DNA of 64,000 nucleotides from assembly GCA_905221605.1 (NCBI GenBank), contig CAJNDS010002365.1:62001-126000 (forward strand), read 5' to 3'. Positions 1-10,714 of this stretch are shown piece after piece (within the stretch, counting starts at the first letter, position 1; each line of letters starts with the position of its first letter). The DNA comes from Symbiodinium natans (lineage: Eukaryota > Sar > Dinophyceae > Suessiales > Symbiodiniaceae). The notes under the pieces are model-generated. The model was not told where the DNA came from. It saw nothing but the letters and a program-made list of their open reading frames with translations, and did no database searches. A program made the translations under genes and the position numbers.

Positions 1-2159
1 TCAGTATGGTTGCTGATGAAACTCATGGCATACGAATTGTGGGGTGTTGGGGGTCACGCCCAACATTCCAGACACCTCTTGCAGTTTGAGCCTAAGAGGC
101 GGGGTCCTTTGATGATGTCGACGTTTGTCGCGCTGAGTTTTGGGAAGGTTTACTTGGAAGTCGGGCGATTCGATGCTCCAGCCGCTCGCCTTGGATGCTT
201 TGGATTCTTTGCACTTCTTCACGTAGCCTCTGGCTTTGCCAGCCAGCTTCTCAAGCTCTTCTTCCCTGGCCTTTTTTGCCACCTCCTCCTTTTTTCGACG
301 GCTCCCTTTCCGGAGAGCCAGGTTTTTGCGCCACCGGCTGTGCATGTGGTCCTCCTCCAGGGCCTGGTGACACTGCTCATATGCCTGCTTCCTCTGCATG
401 GAAAGGGTGGGTATGTCCAGCTTCAGCCCATGACCTCCCAGAGCCATGATCACAGCATCATGCTGGCGAAGCATGTCTTCGTGCTCGTGGTCTGAAAGCG
501 TGGCTGAGCGATGCCTGCGAAATCGCTCCGCTGGCCTTAGCCGCAAGGCCAGGTCCCGTCTCCCCGGCACGAGTCTTGACACCAAGCGGCCATCTTCCAA
601 CAGTTGCTTGACAAGGCCAAGTCGGCCCAGCATCGCTGCTCTGTGCAAAGCTGTCTTTCCGTTTGCGTTCGCCATGGTGACAGCAGTGAAGCGGCCGTGG
701 CCGAGAAGAACTGCAACAACATCGGCATGGTTCATCTCAACCGCTGTATGCAGAGCCGTGCCCGTGTCCTCCGTGCGGGGGCGGAAGCACCAACGGCGCA
801 AGCTCCAACTGTCTTCGTCATAGAGATGGTCAGCGTCATGGTCCCTGTCAGCAGAAATCAACTCCGAGATAGTTTCTGGTAGAGTGCCCGATGCATCAGC
901 AGCCGTAAAGGTAGCATGGTCCAGCAGCAGCTTGCAGGTGGCAGCGTCCCCTGAGCCAGCGGCCATGTGCAGCGCGCTACACCCCTCATAGGTCAAAGCA
1001 TTGACATCAACGCGGTCAGCTGCCAGGAACTCCTTGAGGACCTGGATTTTCTCCGAACCATGGTTGTGCAACCTGGCCGCAATGTGGAAAGCCGTCTCGC
1101 AATAAAAAAAATGTCTCATTCACGGCTGTGAAGCGGCTGTGGTGAAGGAGCATTTTGACAATATCAGTGTTCGCAGTGTTGTGCCGCAATTTGGAGAATC
1201 GGGCCGCGTGGAGAGCTGTATCATAAGGAATGCAGAACCAGTTATGCTCACGCGCATCACAGCCTGCGTTGGCTTCTTTAAAGGCCGGGTCATCAAGTAG
1301 GCCTTTGCACACGCTGGTAAGGCCAAGCAAGGAGGCATGGAGCAAAGCAGTACCCTCTTCATCATAGCTTCCATTTTCCAGTGCGTCGTCTGCAAGATGC
1401 ATGCGAAACTGTCTGTTGCAGCTGATCCTCATTGGGCAACCCAATGGGCCACGGCCACTTGACTCGAGGCTGCTATCGCTGTCGTTGCTGTCGGAGCTGT
1501 GACGCCGCGAGCGAGACCGACCGGCCTTCTCCAAGACAAGAACGCTGCGTGTCATGGAATAAATGTCACTCGGGCTCCAGGTCAGTTCATGTCGATTCTG
1601 GAACAGGAATTCCAAGAAAGATTTGATGTGTGGAAAAGGATGGGGCTGCTTTCGGAAAGCCAGCACGCGGCATGGAAAGCCATCTGCTAGCGCCCTGCGC
1701 TTGGCGCATTCGAGGAGCGAGTCGAGCTGCCGAAGGTGCTTCAGCGCTCCCTCGAGCAAGCGGCCATCATCAAGGCTCCACCCTTCAATTTCCTCTTGCG
1801 GTGCTTCTGTCTCTGCCTATTCTTATATTTCGTGCACGCCTTCGGCGTGCACGAGCACAAGACGCAACAACAACGCCGAAACTTTTGCGCGGTTCTCCAG
1901 TTCTTGCCTCAGGTCGGCCGGGCACGAGTCACCCTGCACTTCAAAGGTACCGAGGACGTTGCCCGTCATGGCCCAGGCAAACTCCACGCGACCCTTGGCC
2001 TCCAAAGGGAATTCCATGACTTGGGTTGTCCAGAATCGGAACGAGGCTCTTGAAGTCGACCGCCGTCTTGCACGCCTCCGGCGCAAGTCATGGAGCACGC
2101 AAGCTTCGAAAGAGTGATGCACTGAAAGTGACCACTTGTGACCTTTGCCTTCGTGGGTC
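1..2159 (-). pseudogene. Ankyrin-repeat protein gene with frame lesions
   Basis: Reading leftward, this region encodes a protein with about six ankyrin-type repeats. TALLHASLLGL, DTALHAARFS, ETAFHIAARL, SALHMAAGSGD, TALHTAVEMNH and KTALHRAAMLG are each followed by a leucine-rich second helix. A basic, probably coiled tail (KKEEVAKKAREEELEKLA) ends at a TGA at 1-3. Ankyrin repeats bind proteins; no enzyme domain is visible. The frame is open from a likely AG|G acceptor at 2159/2160 but is broken by TAA (1823-1825) and TAG (1817-1819), six bases apart, with the same frame continuing on both sides. A one-base shift lies in an A8 run at about 1104-1111; with seven A the repeat reads through as ...VNETFFYCETAFHIAA. 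Either this is a decaying copy or the A8 is a sequencing error and the double stop hides unusual splicing. Exons further 5' were not identified. Confidence 0.6.
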
Positions 2160-2917
2160 CTGCATAGGAATCCGCCCCTGGGAAGCTATATTAAATAGTA
2201 CGCTGTATACTATGACCATATGATACGCTTCCCTGTTGCCCACGGTGCGCGTGAAGAGGTCCCTGCCGCGCTCTAATCTAGTACACACGATATCCTGTAT
2301 ACTATGTTATACTTGAGTGTAGAATGAATTAACGGCCAGAATACCCAGGTATACTGTAGAGATTGCAAAGACATGTCTTGACCAGAGTTTAACCGTAAGT
2401 ATAGTTAACCGTGAGTATAGCTCCTCCCACCCAGCCTCGCGGAGCCACGCGGCTTCCGTGTCTTAGCTTGAGAAGGAGGCCCGCGGAAAAGAACGGACAG
2501 ATCGATGTATGCAAAGCATCAATTCCAGGTGATGGTAGGCGATATACGAGGTACGTGTAGTGATCGTGGAATGGTGGAGTCTATTGATATCATTACCCAG
2601 CAGATGACTGATCCTTGGGCAGTGAAGGCTATCTTTTCCCATGCTTTACAACACACACGACTGAAGCCAACCGAAGACCCTTGAGAACCTGGAATGCCCT
2701 GAGCCCCCCAAGCCTCCCAGAAGCCCAAGTCCAGGCCCTGACGGTCTGATGCGCAAGCTGTTCAATATCTGCCCCTTCCTCGTATCCCCGATTATGCCCT
2801 CGTAGCACACAGGCTACCATAAACCCGGCTCTGCCATGCCTCCGACTTTTTTTTGACCGCCGCCACGCCCCGCATTGTTGAAATGGATGTGGCCAGGTCG
2901 CAAAAGAAGCTCTAGAC
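2160..2917. other. Intergenic/5' flank, no gene recognised
   Basis: This stretch lies between the ankyrin gene and the 3' end of the amidohydrolase gene. Short open frames exist on both strands but none resembles a protein family. Near 2389-2423 a short AT-rich motif (ttaaccgtaagtatag) occurs twice. I see no tRNA, terminator or repeat of note. Confidence 0.4.
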
Positions 2918-4276
2918 CTACAACTCCTGTTCGTGCTTGGGGCCTGACAGGCTTTCCAGGGAGCGTAAAGCTAAATGCGCCAAGAGGGCGGATCCTAATG
3001 GAAGTACGTTCTCATCCATATTGAAACGAGGATTATGAACTGACACATTTGTTGGAAAATCACCTGAAACTGGCGCGGCAGTGGTATGCCCAGTGCCTTG
3101 CCCAAGGAACACAAATGCGCCTGGGACCTCCTCAGCGTAGAACGCAAAGTCTTCAGCGCCCATGGTCGGAGGGACGGTTACAACAGGAAAGGCGCCGGGA
3201 CCTGTGGACGCCTCCTGGACCACCCACTCCCACAGGTTAGCATCATTGATGGTCGGTGGGAATGGATCCGGCATGAACGTCCAATTAGAAACTGTGCATC
3301 CGTATGCTCGGGCTGTGGTCTCCGCTACTTCCATCAACCGGGCTCGCAAAGCATTCAGCTTCTCACTCGAAGTGGCACGGATTGTGCCACCAAGAGCTGC
3401 CTCAGCTGGAATCACATTGGGGGCGTCGCCCGCATGAAACTTCGTGATGCTGATGACTGCCGAGTCTGAGGCATCCGTGTTGCGAGAGATGATCGCCTGT
3501 GCTGCTTGAACGACAGCGGTGCCCGCCACCACTGGATCAACGGAAAGATGGGGCATAGCACCATGCCCACCTCGCCCATGAATGCGGAAATCAAAGTTAT
3601 CCGCAGCACCCATCGCCAGGCCAGGTCGACCGGCCAGTGTGCCACTTGGCATCGTGGGCCAGATGTGCAAGCCAAAAACGCGCTTGACGTCGCGAATGGC
3701 ACCCTCCTCACACATCCGTTTAGCTCCAGCACCTCCTTCCTCTGCTGGCTGGAATATCAAGCGAATCGTACCCGAAGCTGGGATGGCTGATGGGCTTTCC
3801 TTCGAAATGGTGGTCAACACCTTCGCAGCTCCTAGTAGCATAGCGGTGTGGCCATCGTGCCCACACGCATGCATGCGGCCGTGGTTCTTAGATTTGAACG
3901 GCACGGCGGTCTCTTCCTGGATCGGCAGCGCGTCCATGTCAGCCCTGAGCGCGACGATTGGTTGGCCATGGCCAATCTCAGCCACAACGCCAGTGCCGCC
4001 AGCACCGACTATGCGATCTGGACGCGTGTTCACGCCCCAGCCCGCTGTGAAATTCACGCCCATGGCACCCAGCTGCGTCTGGACAAGGCGTGAAGTCTCA
4101 AACTCCTGATACATCAACTCTGGTGCCGAATGCAAGGTTCGCCTCCATGACACAATGTCCGAGGCTGCACGGGCTCCAACATTCCGCACGTACTCCAAAG
4201 AGACAGGGGAAGCCAACGCACACAGGGTGCAGCATGTAGTGACCATCCACAGCCCCGCACGAGTTCTCATCGACAT
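2918..4276 (-). CDS. M20D amidohydrolase, IAA-amino acid hydrolase/ILR1-like
   Basis: An intact 452-residue, single-exon metallopeptidase-like protein of family M20D. These enzymes cleave N-acyl amino acids such as auxin conjugates, hippurate or N-acetyl amino acids. The expected metal ligands are all visible: Cys138 and His140 in GRMHACGHDGHTA, the Glu pair 179-180 in FQPAEEGG, His204 in GLHIWP and His414 in SVHNPRF. The family motifs LRADMDALPIQEE, GGHGAMPH and PTMGAEDFAF are also present. The first ATG (4276) follows an in-frame TAG; an upstream GTG at 4282 is less likely as a start. Residues 1 to about 24 form a hydrophobic secretion signal. The last residues are KHEQEL, close to the KDEL/HDEL ER-retention tails of plant ILR1-like enzymes. 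The substrate cannot be told from sequence. Having no intron is unlike its neighbours and suggests an inserted cDNA copy. Confidence 0.93.
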   Translation of the reverse strand: MSMRTRAGLWMVTTCCTLCALASPVSLEYVRNVGARAASDIVSWRRTLHSAPELMYQEFETSRLVQTQLGAMGVNFTAGWGVNTRPDRIVGAGGTGVVAEIGHGQPIVALRADMDALPIQEETAVPFKSKNHGRMHACGHDGHTAMLLGAAKVLTTISKESPSAIPASGTIRLIFQPAEEGGAGAKRMCEEGAIRDVKRVFGLHIWPTMPSGTLAGRPGLAMGAADNFDFRIHGRGGHGAMPHLSVDPVVAGTAVVQAAQAIISRNTDASDSAVISITKFHAGDAPNVIPAEAALGGTIRATSSEKLNALRARLMEVAETTARAYGCTVSNWTFMPDPFPPTINDANLWEWVVQEASTGPGAFPVVTVPPTMGAEDFAFYAEEVPGAFVFLGQGTGHTTAAPVSGDFPTNVSVHNPRFNMDENVLPLGSALLAHLALRSLESLSGPKHEQEL

Positions 4277-4282
4277 GAGCAC

Positions 4283-4300
4283 CTAAACGCGCCAAAATGG
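4283..4300 (-). promoter_or_regulatory. Possible relict spliced-leader sequence before the amidohydrolase
   Basis: Reading leftward, CCATTTTGGC (4291-4300) followed by GCGTTTAG ends seven bases before the ATG. The dinoflagellate spliced leader ends in CCATTTTGGCTCAAG, so the first ten bases match exactly and the tail resembles its AG end. This position is where a retro-inserted, trans-spliced mRNA would leave its leader. The 9-base core CATTTTGGC also occurs by chance at 28811-28819 and 62151-62159, so this is suggestive only. Confidence 0.35.
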
Positions 4301-4729
4301 AAGCGTGAACGTTGGTAAATGTTCAATGATTGAGGTCAGTGAGCCTTGAGATTCACAGCGACGGATAATTGTGTCAATTCGGCATCGATCAACATCGATC
4401 AAGGGAAGAGAAAGGTTGTGCAGCCACTGTTGCAGAACACGTGAACGGGATGCTGCAAGTAATAATGACCCACGATATGAGGTGAGACGACGAGCCGAGG
4501 ACACAACTGTGATGATTGAGAAACTGAATGTGCCCACGCCTCACTTGGAGCTGGGAACCGATGTTTACCTAATCTTACTCTCGCTCTCACTCGTATCAGC
4601 TGCCCTAATGCCAGCTGCAACACTTGCCCCACTTGACCAAGTTAGCTAACTGAGAACTGACCATGAGGCAGGTGGGAAACACAAAGTTGCTTTAGTTGGA
4701 GGGACTGCCCGGACCCTGTCCGTCCGAGC
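4301..4729. other. Intergenic, nothing recognised
   Basis: Upstream flank of the amidohydrolase gene. There are only short overlapping open frames on both strands, with no conserved motif and no repeat. Confidence 0.35.
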
Positions 4730-5193
4730 CTCAGTGGCACCTCGCCCAGTGCCCAGCGCTGCCGCGGCTGCAGCTTCACCCGCGGCTCGTGCCTCCTCGC
4801 CCTGGCACGCTGCTTACATTCATCCGGGTCGCCCGGGCAAAGCTGGCATGTTCTGGTACAGAGGATCCTGATCTTCATGAGTGGCCATTCTGACGTGCAG
4901 CTTCTGGAGATTTCCGGAGAGTTCAGGCCGAGGGTTAGGAAGGAGTCTGCTGCTCTTCAATGAACCTGTAAGAAGGTGCAAAGATACCAAGCTCTCTTCC
5001 ACTTCCACTCCTTCAACTTGGGGCCTTGTTTTTCCACACTGCCACCTTTGCCGCTGCAGCCGGTGCCGCTGCCGCAGCCTTCTGTTCTGACTTGGCAGCT
5101 TCTTTGGAATCTTCGGTGGTCACGTCCTGAAACAGGCACACGCACACATGCACGACATGCACACGTGTACACACACGTACGTACACACGCACG

Positions 5194-5233
<40 letters not shown>

Positions 5234-7088
5234 GCCCAACTCCTTGACTTCCGAAGCGAATCCAAACTGATAATCTGCCGTTACTTCATTGCCAAGCTTG
5301 GCTTACTTGCTGAGCGCCCTGAAGCTCCCCAAGCAAACCCCAAGCATTCTTCATCCCACCCGGTGCAAGTTGTGCAAGTTGGCGCGCGCCTCAACCGAGG
5401 TCTGGGCCGCTTTGGCCCTGGCTTTGGCTTGTAGCTCAGCGAAAGCCTGTGCCGGTCGGTGGGGGGAGGGGGAGGGGGGTGATTCCATGAGCAGGCTTTG
5501 CTTATGGCGGAATAGAGATGCTGTCCAACGATCTCTCATGTTGTGTTCTCCTTAGCCATGGCCCAGCCTTTGCCAGTTCTGAGTTCTGATGCTTCAAGTG
5601 AAGGGCTACAACAGGTGCGGCTAAACAGACCTCTGCTTGCAATCCATGGACAAAAGTCTTTGCGTTTATGGCCAAGCATTTCTTCTACAGTACAGTGTAC
5701 AGGCCTTATCCTCGGCCGTCTCGGTGGCCTTTGTCGAGCCTGCGCCACGGCAGCCCAAGAAAACCAAGTGCATGACTCATTGAGTTGGGTGGTACTGCAG
5801 AATAGCGGGTGCCCAAGACAGCAGGCACCTGGTTCTGGATCCCCTCCTTGAGGCTGCTCCTGCAGCGTGGACCGTGAGGTTCAGTGCGTGGCTACGTTGC
5901 GAGCGCGTCGGGGTAAGTTCATGGCAACTTCTCCCTGCTGTATGAAAGCCAAAGCCCAAGCCCTATAAAATCCTAATTAGCCGCTAATTAGCCCTCAAAG
6001 TCTCAAAACCCTAATTTCTAAGGACCAGAAGAAATACAAACCCCCAAGCCCTCGGTAGCTAGAAGCTCTCTTGTGAAGGTTCTTCAGACCTCCAGTGACA
6101 GTGCAGCAGCCAGGCCGAGTGAGCGAAGCCTTTGCGGAGAAGGTTTGTGCGGGGTGCCTCGGGTTCCGAGGACTTCTCGGCCCATAGGCTTGAAGGGATC
6201 TGGGCCTTCTCTAGGTCTTGCAGGGACATGGAAACACAAACCTTGTAGGGTCCTGTGGAGGTGTGACAAACCTCCAACTGCAGCCGTGGGACCTCCGCTT
6301 CCGCTCCTGCTTCCGATCCTGCTGAGGTATTCGAGATCATTCTTCTTTGGGCTTCAAAGGCCCGAGGCTTCACTTAACGGCGCGTGTGGCGCACCCCAGG
6401 GTACGCAATCTCCAGAAACTTCAACACGCTGACAACCGGGCAAAGGATAGTCTCTCTTTCCTGATTTACTTACGTATAATTTGTTCTCTTGTTTTTATTT
6501 GTGTCTCCCCTACGGGCGCGCTTGACAGATCCCTCTCTTTCTGTCTTTCTCTCTTTCCCTCTCTGTTGTTTTGCGATTTATCTTTCTCTCTCTCTCTCTG
6601 CCATTTTCCTGCAAGATGAAGTTAACCCCTTAAGGAGCTGAACCTTGTGCGCTCTTGTCCGAGGTTAAGTCTGCGCGATGCTTGTCAAGTCGAGTGAGGG
6701 GTTGGCGTGGATGCAAGCTATCTCCAGCCAGGTTGTTTCCGCTTGGTTCAGGCTGCACAAGACGACAACAACTAAGAAGTAACTATCGGAAGGCTGCTGG
6801 CGCTCTGAAGAGGGCAGCGAAGCTGGAGAGCTGACCACAAGTGTGAATTCGTCATGAGCTTGTGACTTCTGACCCCATGAGCCCTCGTAACATCAAATCG
6901 GGTTTGGTGTCCTGAGGGTCGTCTCCGGTGGAACTTGCAGGTTGCTCCTGACTGTCCTGCCAAAGCTAGTCGTTGTAAGGGTAGAAGGATTAATGAATTG
7001 CATAGAAATATCTGGCGTCTGAGGATGCTAGAAGCCTGGCCTGCTTCTCTTCGCCATGCTCGTCTTTGCGAAGCTCTTGCTCAGCAGC
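4730..7088 (-). CDS. Putative micro-exon gene, Ala/Glu/Lys-rich protein (partial model)
   Basis: Several short minus-strand segments look like phase-0 exons, each after AG and each ending in GAG, AAG or CAG before GC, GT or GA. They are 7041-7088 (AAEQELRKDEHGEEKQ, donor GC), 6912-6956 (DSQEQPASSTGDDPQ, donor GA), 5705-5728 (ATETAEDK, GC), 5390-5446 (AFAELQAKARAKAAQTSVE, GC), 5046-5126 (27 codons, starting DVTTEDSKEAAKSEQKAAAAA and ending AAAAK, GT) and 4730-4792 (21 codons, Ala-rich, ending GRGATE, GC). The composition is helix-forming and resembles the giant gene at 10-31 kb. No start, stop or domain was found. The segments may belong to one gene or be its remnants. Introns between them hold an (AC)n tract and a CT-rich tract. 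Confidence 0.45.
5190..5230. repeat. (AC)n microsatellite
   Basis: An uninterrupted AC dinucleotide run, with a degenerate (AC)/(GT) flank back to about 5129. It creates long but meaningless Cys/Val and Thr/His open frames on both strands. It lies inside a presumed intron. Confidence 0.9.
6530..6600. repeat. CT-rich low-complexity tract
   Basis: A polypyrimidine stretch made of CTCTTTCTGTCTTTC-like words ending in (TC)n. No exon was identified next to it. Confidence 0.8.
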
Positions 7089-9520
7089 CTCGCCACATCC
7101 CACGTGCCAAGCGTCCCTTCATAGCTAGCAGCAAGGGAATCGCCAAAACAGAATGTCTCCAACCCTTGCCAGTCGCTGACCAGCTACCCCTGCTACCATA
7201 GTATAGCAAACGCCAAGATGAGCCACGTCCGCCTCTTTAGTCGCGGTCTCTGACAGTCGGCCTGCCACCCACATTAGTACGATTGATCACGGCTTCTGAC
7301 TCTCGAGCTTTCGAACTTTGAGGACGCTCACAGGGTAGGCATGAGATTCCAAGGCCTTCTTCGTCAGTAGGCCTTGGCACAGCATGCCCCAAAGCATGTC
7401 ACTCTTATATCACTCTGATGTCGCAAGTGTCTCTGACAACGGCTTCACGTTGTCGCACGCACCACTCCAAGCTATCTTCGATGTTGGGACTCACTATCCG
7501 CCAGCCCATAAAGAAGCAAACTCAAACAACGTAACTATATATACATATATGTACATATGCATGTATATATATATATATGTATATGCGCATATATACATAT
7601 ATCTATATATATATATATATATGTACATATACCTATATGTATTTCCCTATATTCATGTAAGGAAATATTGGGACTTTCAGCTTGCAACGGACAGTTGCCG
7701 AGGCTGAGCAGCCTGCTCCACCAGAGCTGCAAGGCCAAGCTTTCCGAGGCGCCCTGCCAAGTTCAAGGTTCAACTTCATGATATCGGGTTTATATAGAAA
7801 GACTCCCCTTCGAACCTCAATGAACATAATATCGGGCTTATATACTATACCCTTCTCGGAACCGCAAGGAACGTAACATTTTTGATATTCCCTTGAGTTG
7901 TATATGCATAAAAATGGACAAATGCTTAGCGAGCTATTGCGGATTTAGTACAGCGTTACTGGGGTTTACAGGGTTTCAAGCTTTGTGTGTCCTCCGCAAA
8001 CTACATGTAGCAGACCTGACATCTTCGCTTCATTCCCGGCGGGGGCCTTCATGTGTGCTCAACCAGTTCCACTCATACCTGCAAGATAGCCTGTTTTGAA
8101 AAGCAGGCGTGCATCGTTGCGGTCACGTGAGCTCTACCCAAGAACGCATGCCAGTAACTCCAAAACCCGGGGCTCCTAAGTGTGTATGAGCCACAAGCAC
8201 ACTTGTGCCAACGCGCCTGTTGCTCGCTTCCTCTCCTGGCTTCGAACACACAGGACGAGCACCCACAGAATGAATGCCCAACCCTGCAGTATCTCGGATA
8301 ACTCGCATCCGCATCGAAAGGTGCAATTGCTGAGCGAAGAATCTGGACTCTCCATCCACAGAAGAAGGATGCCCAACCAAGAGCCAACAAGACCCCCCAG
8401 CAGAGCCGAACAGGAACCAAAAGCGGCGATTAAATCCACACTCCCCGCCCTTTTGCCTCCCCCTGGTTGGCATCTGCATTGGGCTCCTGGGGAGGAACTT
8501 GCACAAACAGATATGTATCAAGGTGCTGCACCCGCCCAGAAAACTAGCTAGTCTAAACCTGTTTGGTCTGTTTCTTACACAAACTCATGCATGCACGTGC
8601 TGACGTGACAACGTAGGCCTTGGGAAGCAGAAACTGCAACGATCAATCTATATCAGCTGGACAGCGTCATGCTTACCCTGTCTGCCCCATTCGGCCCCAA
8701 ACCGCAGCGGACTTTGAAGATGTTGGCCAAACATAAACTGCTTGAGTGGAGAGGGAATTCCTATTCGATGACCAATTTGAACCACTGTGCGCCGTGGGGT
8801 CAAGGCTGTTTACTGTCTTATCATTGTTTTCCGGAAAGGATGCTCGGTCAGGTTTGAAGAACTTGCTATTCGGGCGGGGGTGGCTGCAAGGTTGAATTCC
8901 CTCTACCAGCAGCTCTCCAGGTTCAGCACGGCGCCCAAGCCCAAAGCGTGCAGCCTCATGCTTCAATCACGTCATCTTCTGCATGAGGCCTTGCATGAGT
9001 AGTTAGGACCTCAATGTTGCAATGTTCCTACGAAAGCTCAACGGCTCGTGGTTTTGCTAACCCTGCCAACTGCAAGGGAGTGCTCACAGAGAGATCTAGG
9101 CACCGCAACAGTATAGATCTCGGCTTTACATGTCAATGTGAAACCTTGCAGAACATGTGTTTATGATGTTCGCCCCGTTCCTCTCAGAAGTTCTTCTTCT
9201 GCACTGAGGCTCTCAGGGTAGTTACAAGAGTCCATTTTGGGGAGCCCTAACATACCGCTGATATACCCAACACAGCCCATGAGCAAGAACTGCTTGTAAT
9301 ATTACCCTGCATTTTCAGGGATCTAGTGGTTAGTGGTTCTAGCCAATTCTACTGGTAGCAACCTAATTCTGAAAAGTCTTTGGAAGTGGGGTTAGATAGT
9401 ATTCATGGCTATTGTAGTCAGGGAAGGGGCTTCCACAAGCCATCGCAGTCCAAGGTCCGGGCCTGGGCTTGCGCTTTGGACCCTGGGCCCGATCATGTAA
9501 CGGCGTGCACTCGAGCGCAC
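7089..9520. other. Gene-poor stretch with a TA-rich microsatellite
   Basis: I recognise no gene here. A (TA)/(GTATA) microsatellite occupies about 7533-7650. Short open frames on both strands (for example near 8180-8550) have no family resemblance. The segment may include introns or exons of a 5' continuation of the preceding gene that I could not define. Confidence 0.4.
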
Positions 9521-9735
9521 TGAGTGGGTGAGTGAGTGAGTGAGTGGGGAGGTGGGTTGGTGGGTGGGATGTGGCGGGTGTCTGTGTGTCTGGGGTGACT
9601 GCGTGGGTGTGCGAGGGTGCATGTGAGTGAGCGGGTGTCGGTGGGTGGATGTGGGTGGATGTAGGTGGATGTGGGTGGATGTGGGTGGATGTGGGTGGAG
9701 GTGGGTGGATGTGGGTGTGGGCCAGGGTGGGGGAT
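9521..9735. repeat. GTGAGTG / GGTGGATGT minisatellite
   Basis: A G/T-rich tandem region. First come GAGTGAGTG words (9521-9550), then GTGGGTGGATGT units repeated about seven times (9640-9720) with few changes. Confidence 0.85.
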
Positions 9736-10177
9736 GGCGTCTACAGTGTTTCCACCTTGTCTGGAATTAAATCTTCAGGTCTTGTTGCGACGAAAAACAG
9801 AGCGCAACACGCGACACAAGTCACATAAACAAAGGCAGAGGCCGAGAGCTCGCATTCTTTCAGGCCGATGAGGGCAGTCCAAGCAGCAAGCAGAGGTTGC
9901 GCACGGTAAGTTCTCAAAAAACACTAAAGATTTTACACGACGTCTTAAACTTCTGCGTTGTCTTGAATATATTGTAATATGTATATATATATGTATATAC
10001 AAATATAATTATGAATACAAATGTAGATCTAAATATAAACAGAAAACATAAATTTAAAAGGTTTTGCCCTGGAGCAGGCCTGCTTGGAAGCATCCTTTGC
10101 TGCTGCACTTGCCTGGCGACCGAATAGCGCAAATCCCTCCGAGAGGCGGCCAACCTCCACACCCCGCCTAAACATCT
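9736..10177. other. AT-rich flank, nothing recognised
   Basis: A region of low GC with several TATATA words around 9960-10060. It contains no recognised coding sequence. It lies directly 3' of the giant micro-exon gene and may be part of its 3' flank. Confidence 0.35.
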
Positions 10178-10302
10178 ACAAAACCTTCCATCGCGTTTGG
10201 AGTACTGTACTAAACACCCATCACCCTTTGAGTAATCGATTAAACCTTCCATCACCCTTTGTGTAGTCTACTAAACCTCCCATGACCCTTTGAGTAAATT
10301 GC
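10178..10302. repeat. Four-copy ~31 bp minisatellite at the 3' end of the giant gene
   Basis: Four diverged copies of a unit like TTAAACCTTCCATCACCCTTTG(A/T)GTA lie head to tail. Because 31 is not a multiple of three, each minus-strand frame is shifted from copy to copy, so the exact stop of the overlapping gene is uncertain. Confidence 0.8.
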
Positions 10303-10714
10303 AAAGGGCACCTGGCTGCCGTCGCCAGAGGCAGGCTTGTCGGTTGGCGCCTGCAATCCGCCGAGTGAGGGTTGGGGAGGCATGCTGGAGGTTGCTGGCA
10401 CCTGCCTGTGGACCCCGCAGCAAAGTACAGGGCCCGCGTGCCTGTTTGGGAACGTGAGTGGTTCTGGCCTGCAAGAGCAAAGTAAGACAAAATGAGCCCT
10501 GCTTCAAAACTTAGTGGTGCAAATGAAGCAGCTTGCCTCTGTGTGTCTGCTTGGCGCAGTCTGCTTTTGCATTTCTTGAGCAGCCCCTGGTGCCTGGCCG
10601 TGCTTGCCGTGCTTGCCGTGCATAAACTTGACATGGTGCATGGCTTCTCGCCTTCTTCCCATCAGCAGCATCCTCTGCAACTTTCGATTTCACCTCGGGC
10701 GTACATGCCTCTGG
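10271..10714 (-). CDS. 3'-terminal micro-exons of the giant gene
   Basis: After the last array unit four more segments follow the same rules. They are 10652-10714 (21 codons, PEACTPEVKSKVAEDAADGK then K, donor GC), 10537-10593 (APGAAQEMQKQTAPSRHTE, GC), 10442-10468 (ARTTHVPKQ, after a classical TTGCTCTTGCAG acceptor, GC) and 10271-10405 (from AGASNLQHASPTL to a TAG at 10271-10273). The last one runs into the 31 bp minisatellite, so its end is the weakest part. Confidence 0.45.

Noticed and set aside
4957-5434. Cys/Val- and Thr/His-repeat frames
   Set aside because: Products of the (AC)n microsatellite.
5840-6330. Additional micro-exon candidates (e.g. GSEAGAEAE near 6310, EQPQGGDPEP near 5855)
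   Set aside because: Their ends are not in phase 0 with the neighbouring candidates, so they were left out of the gene model.
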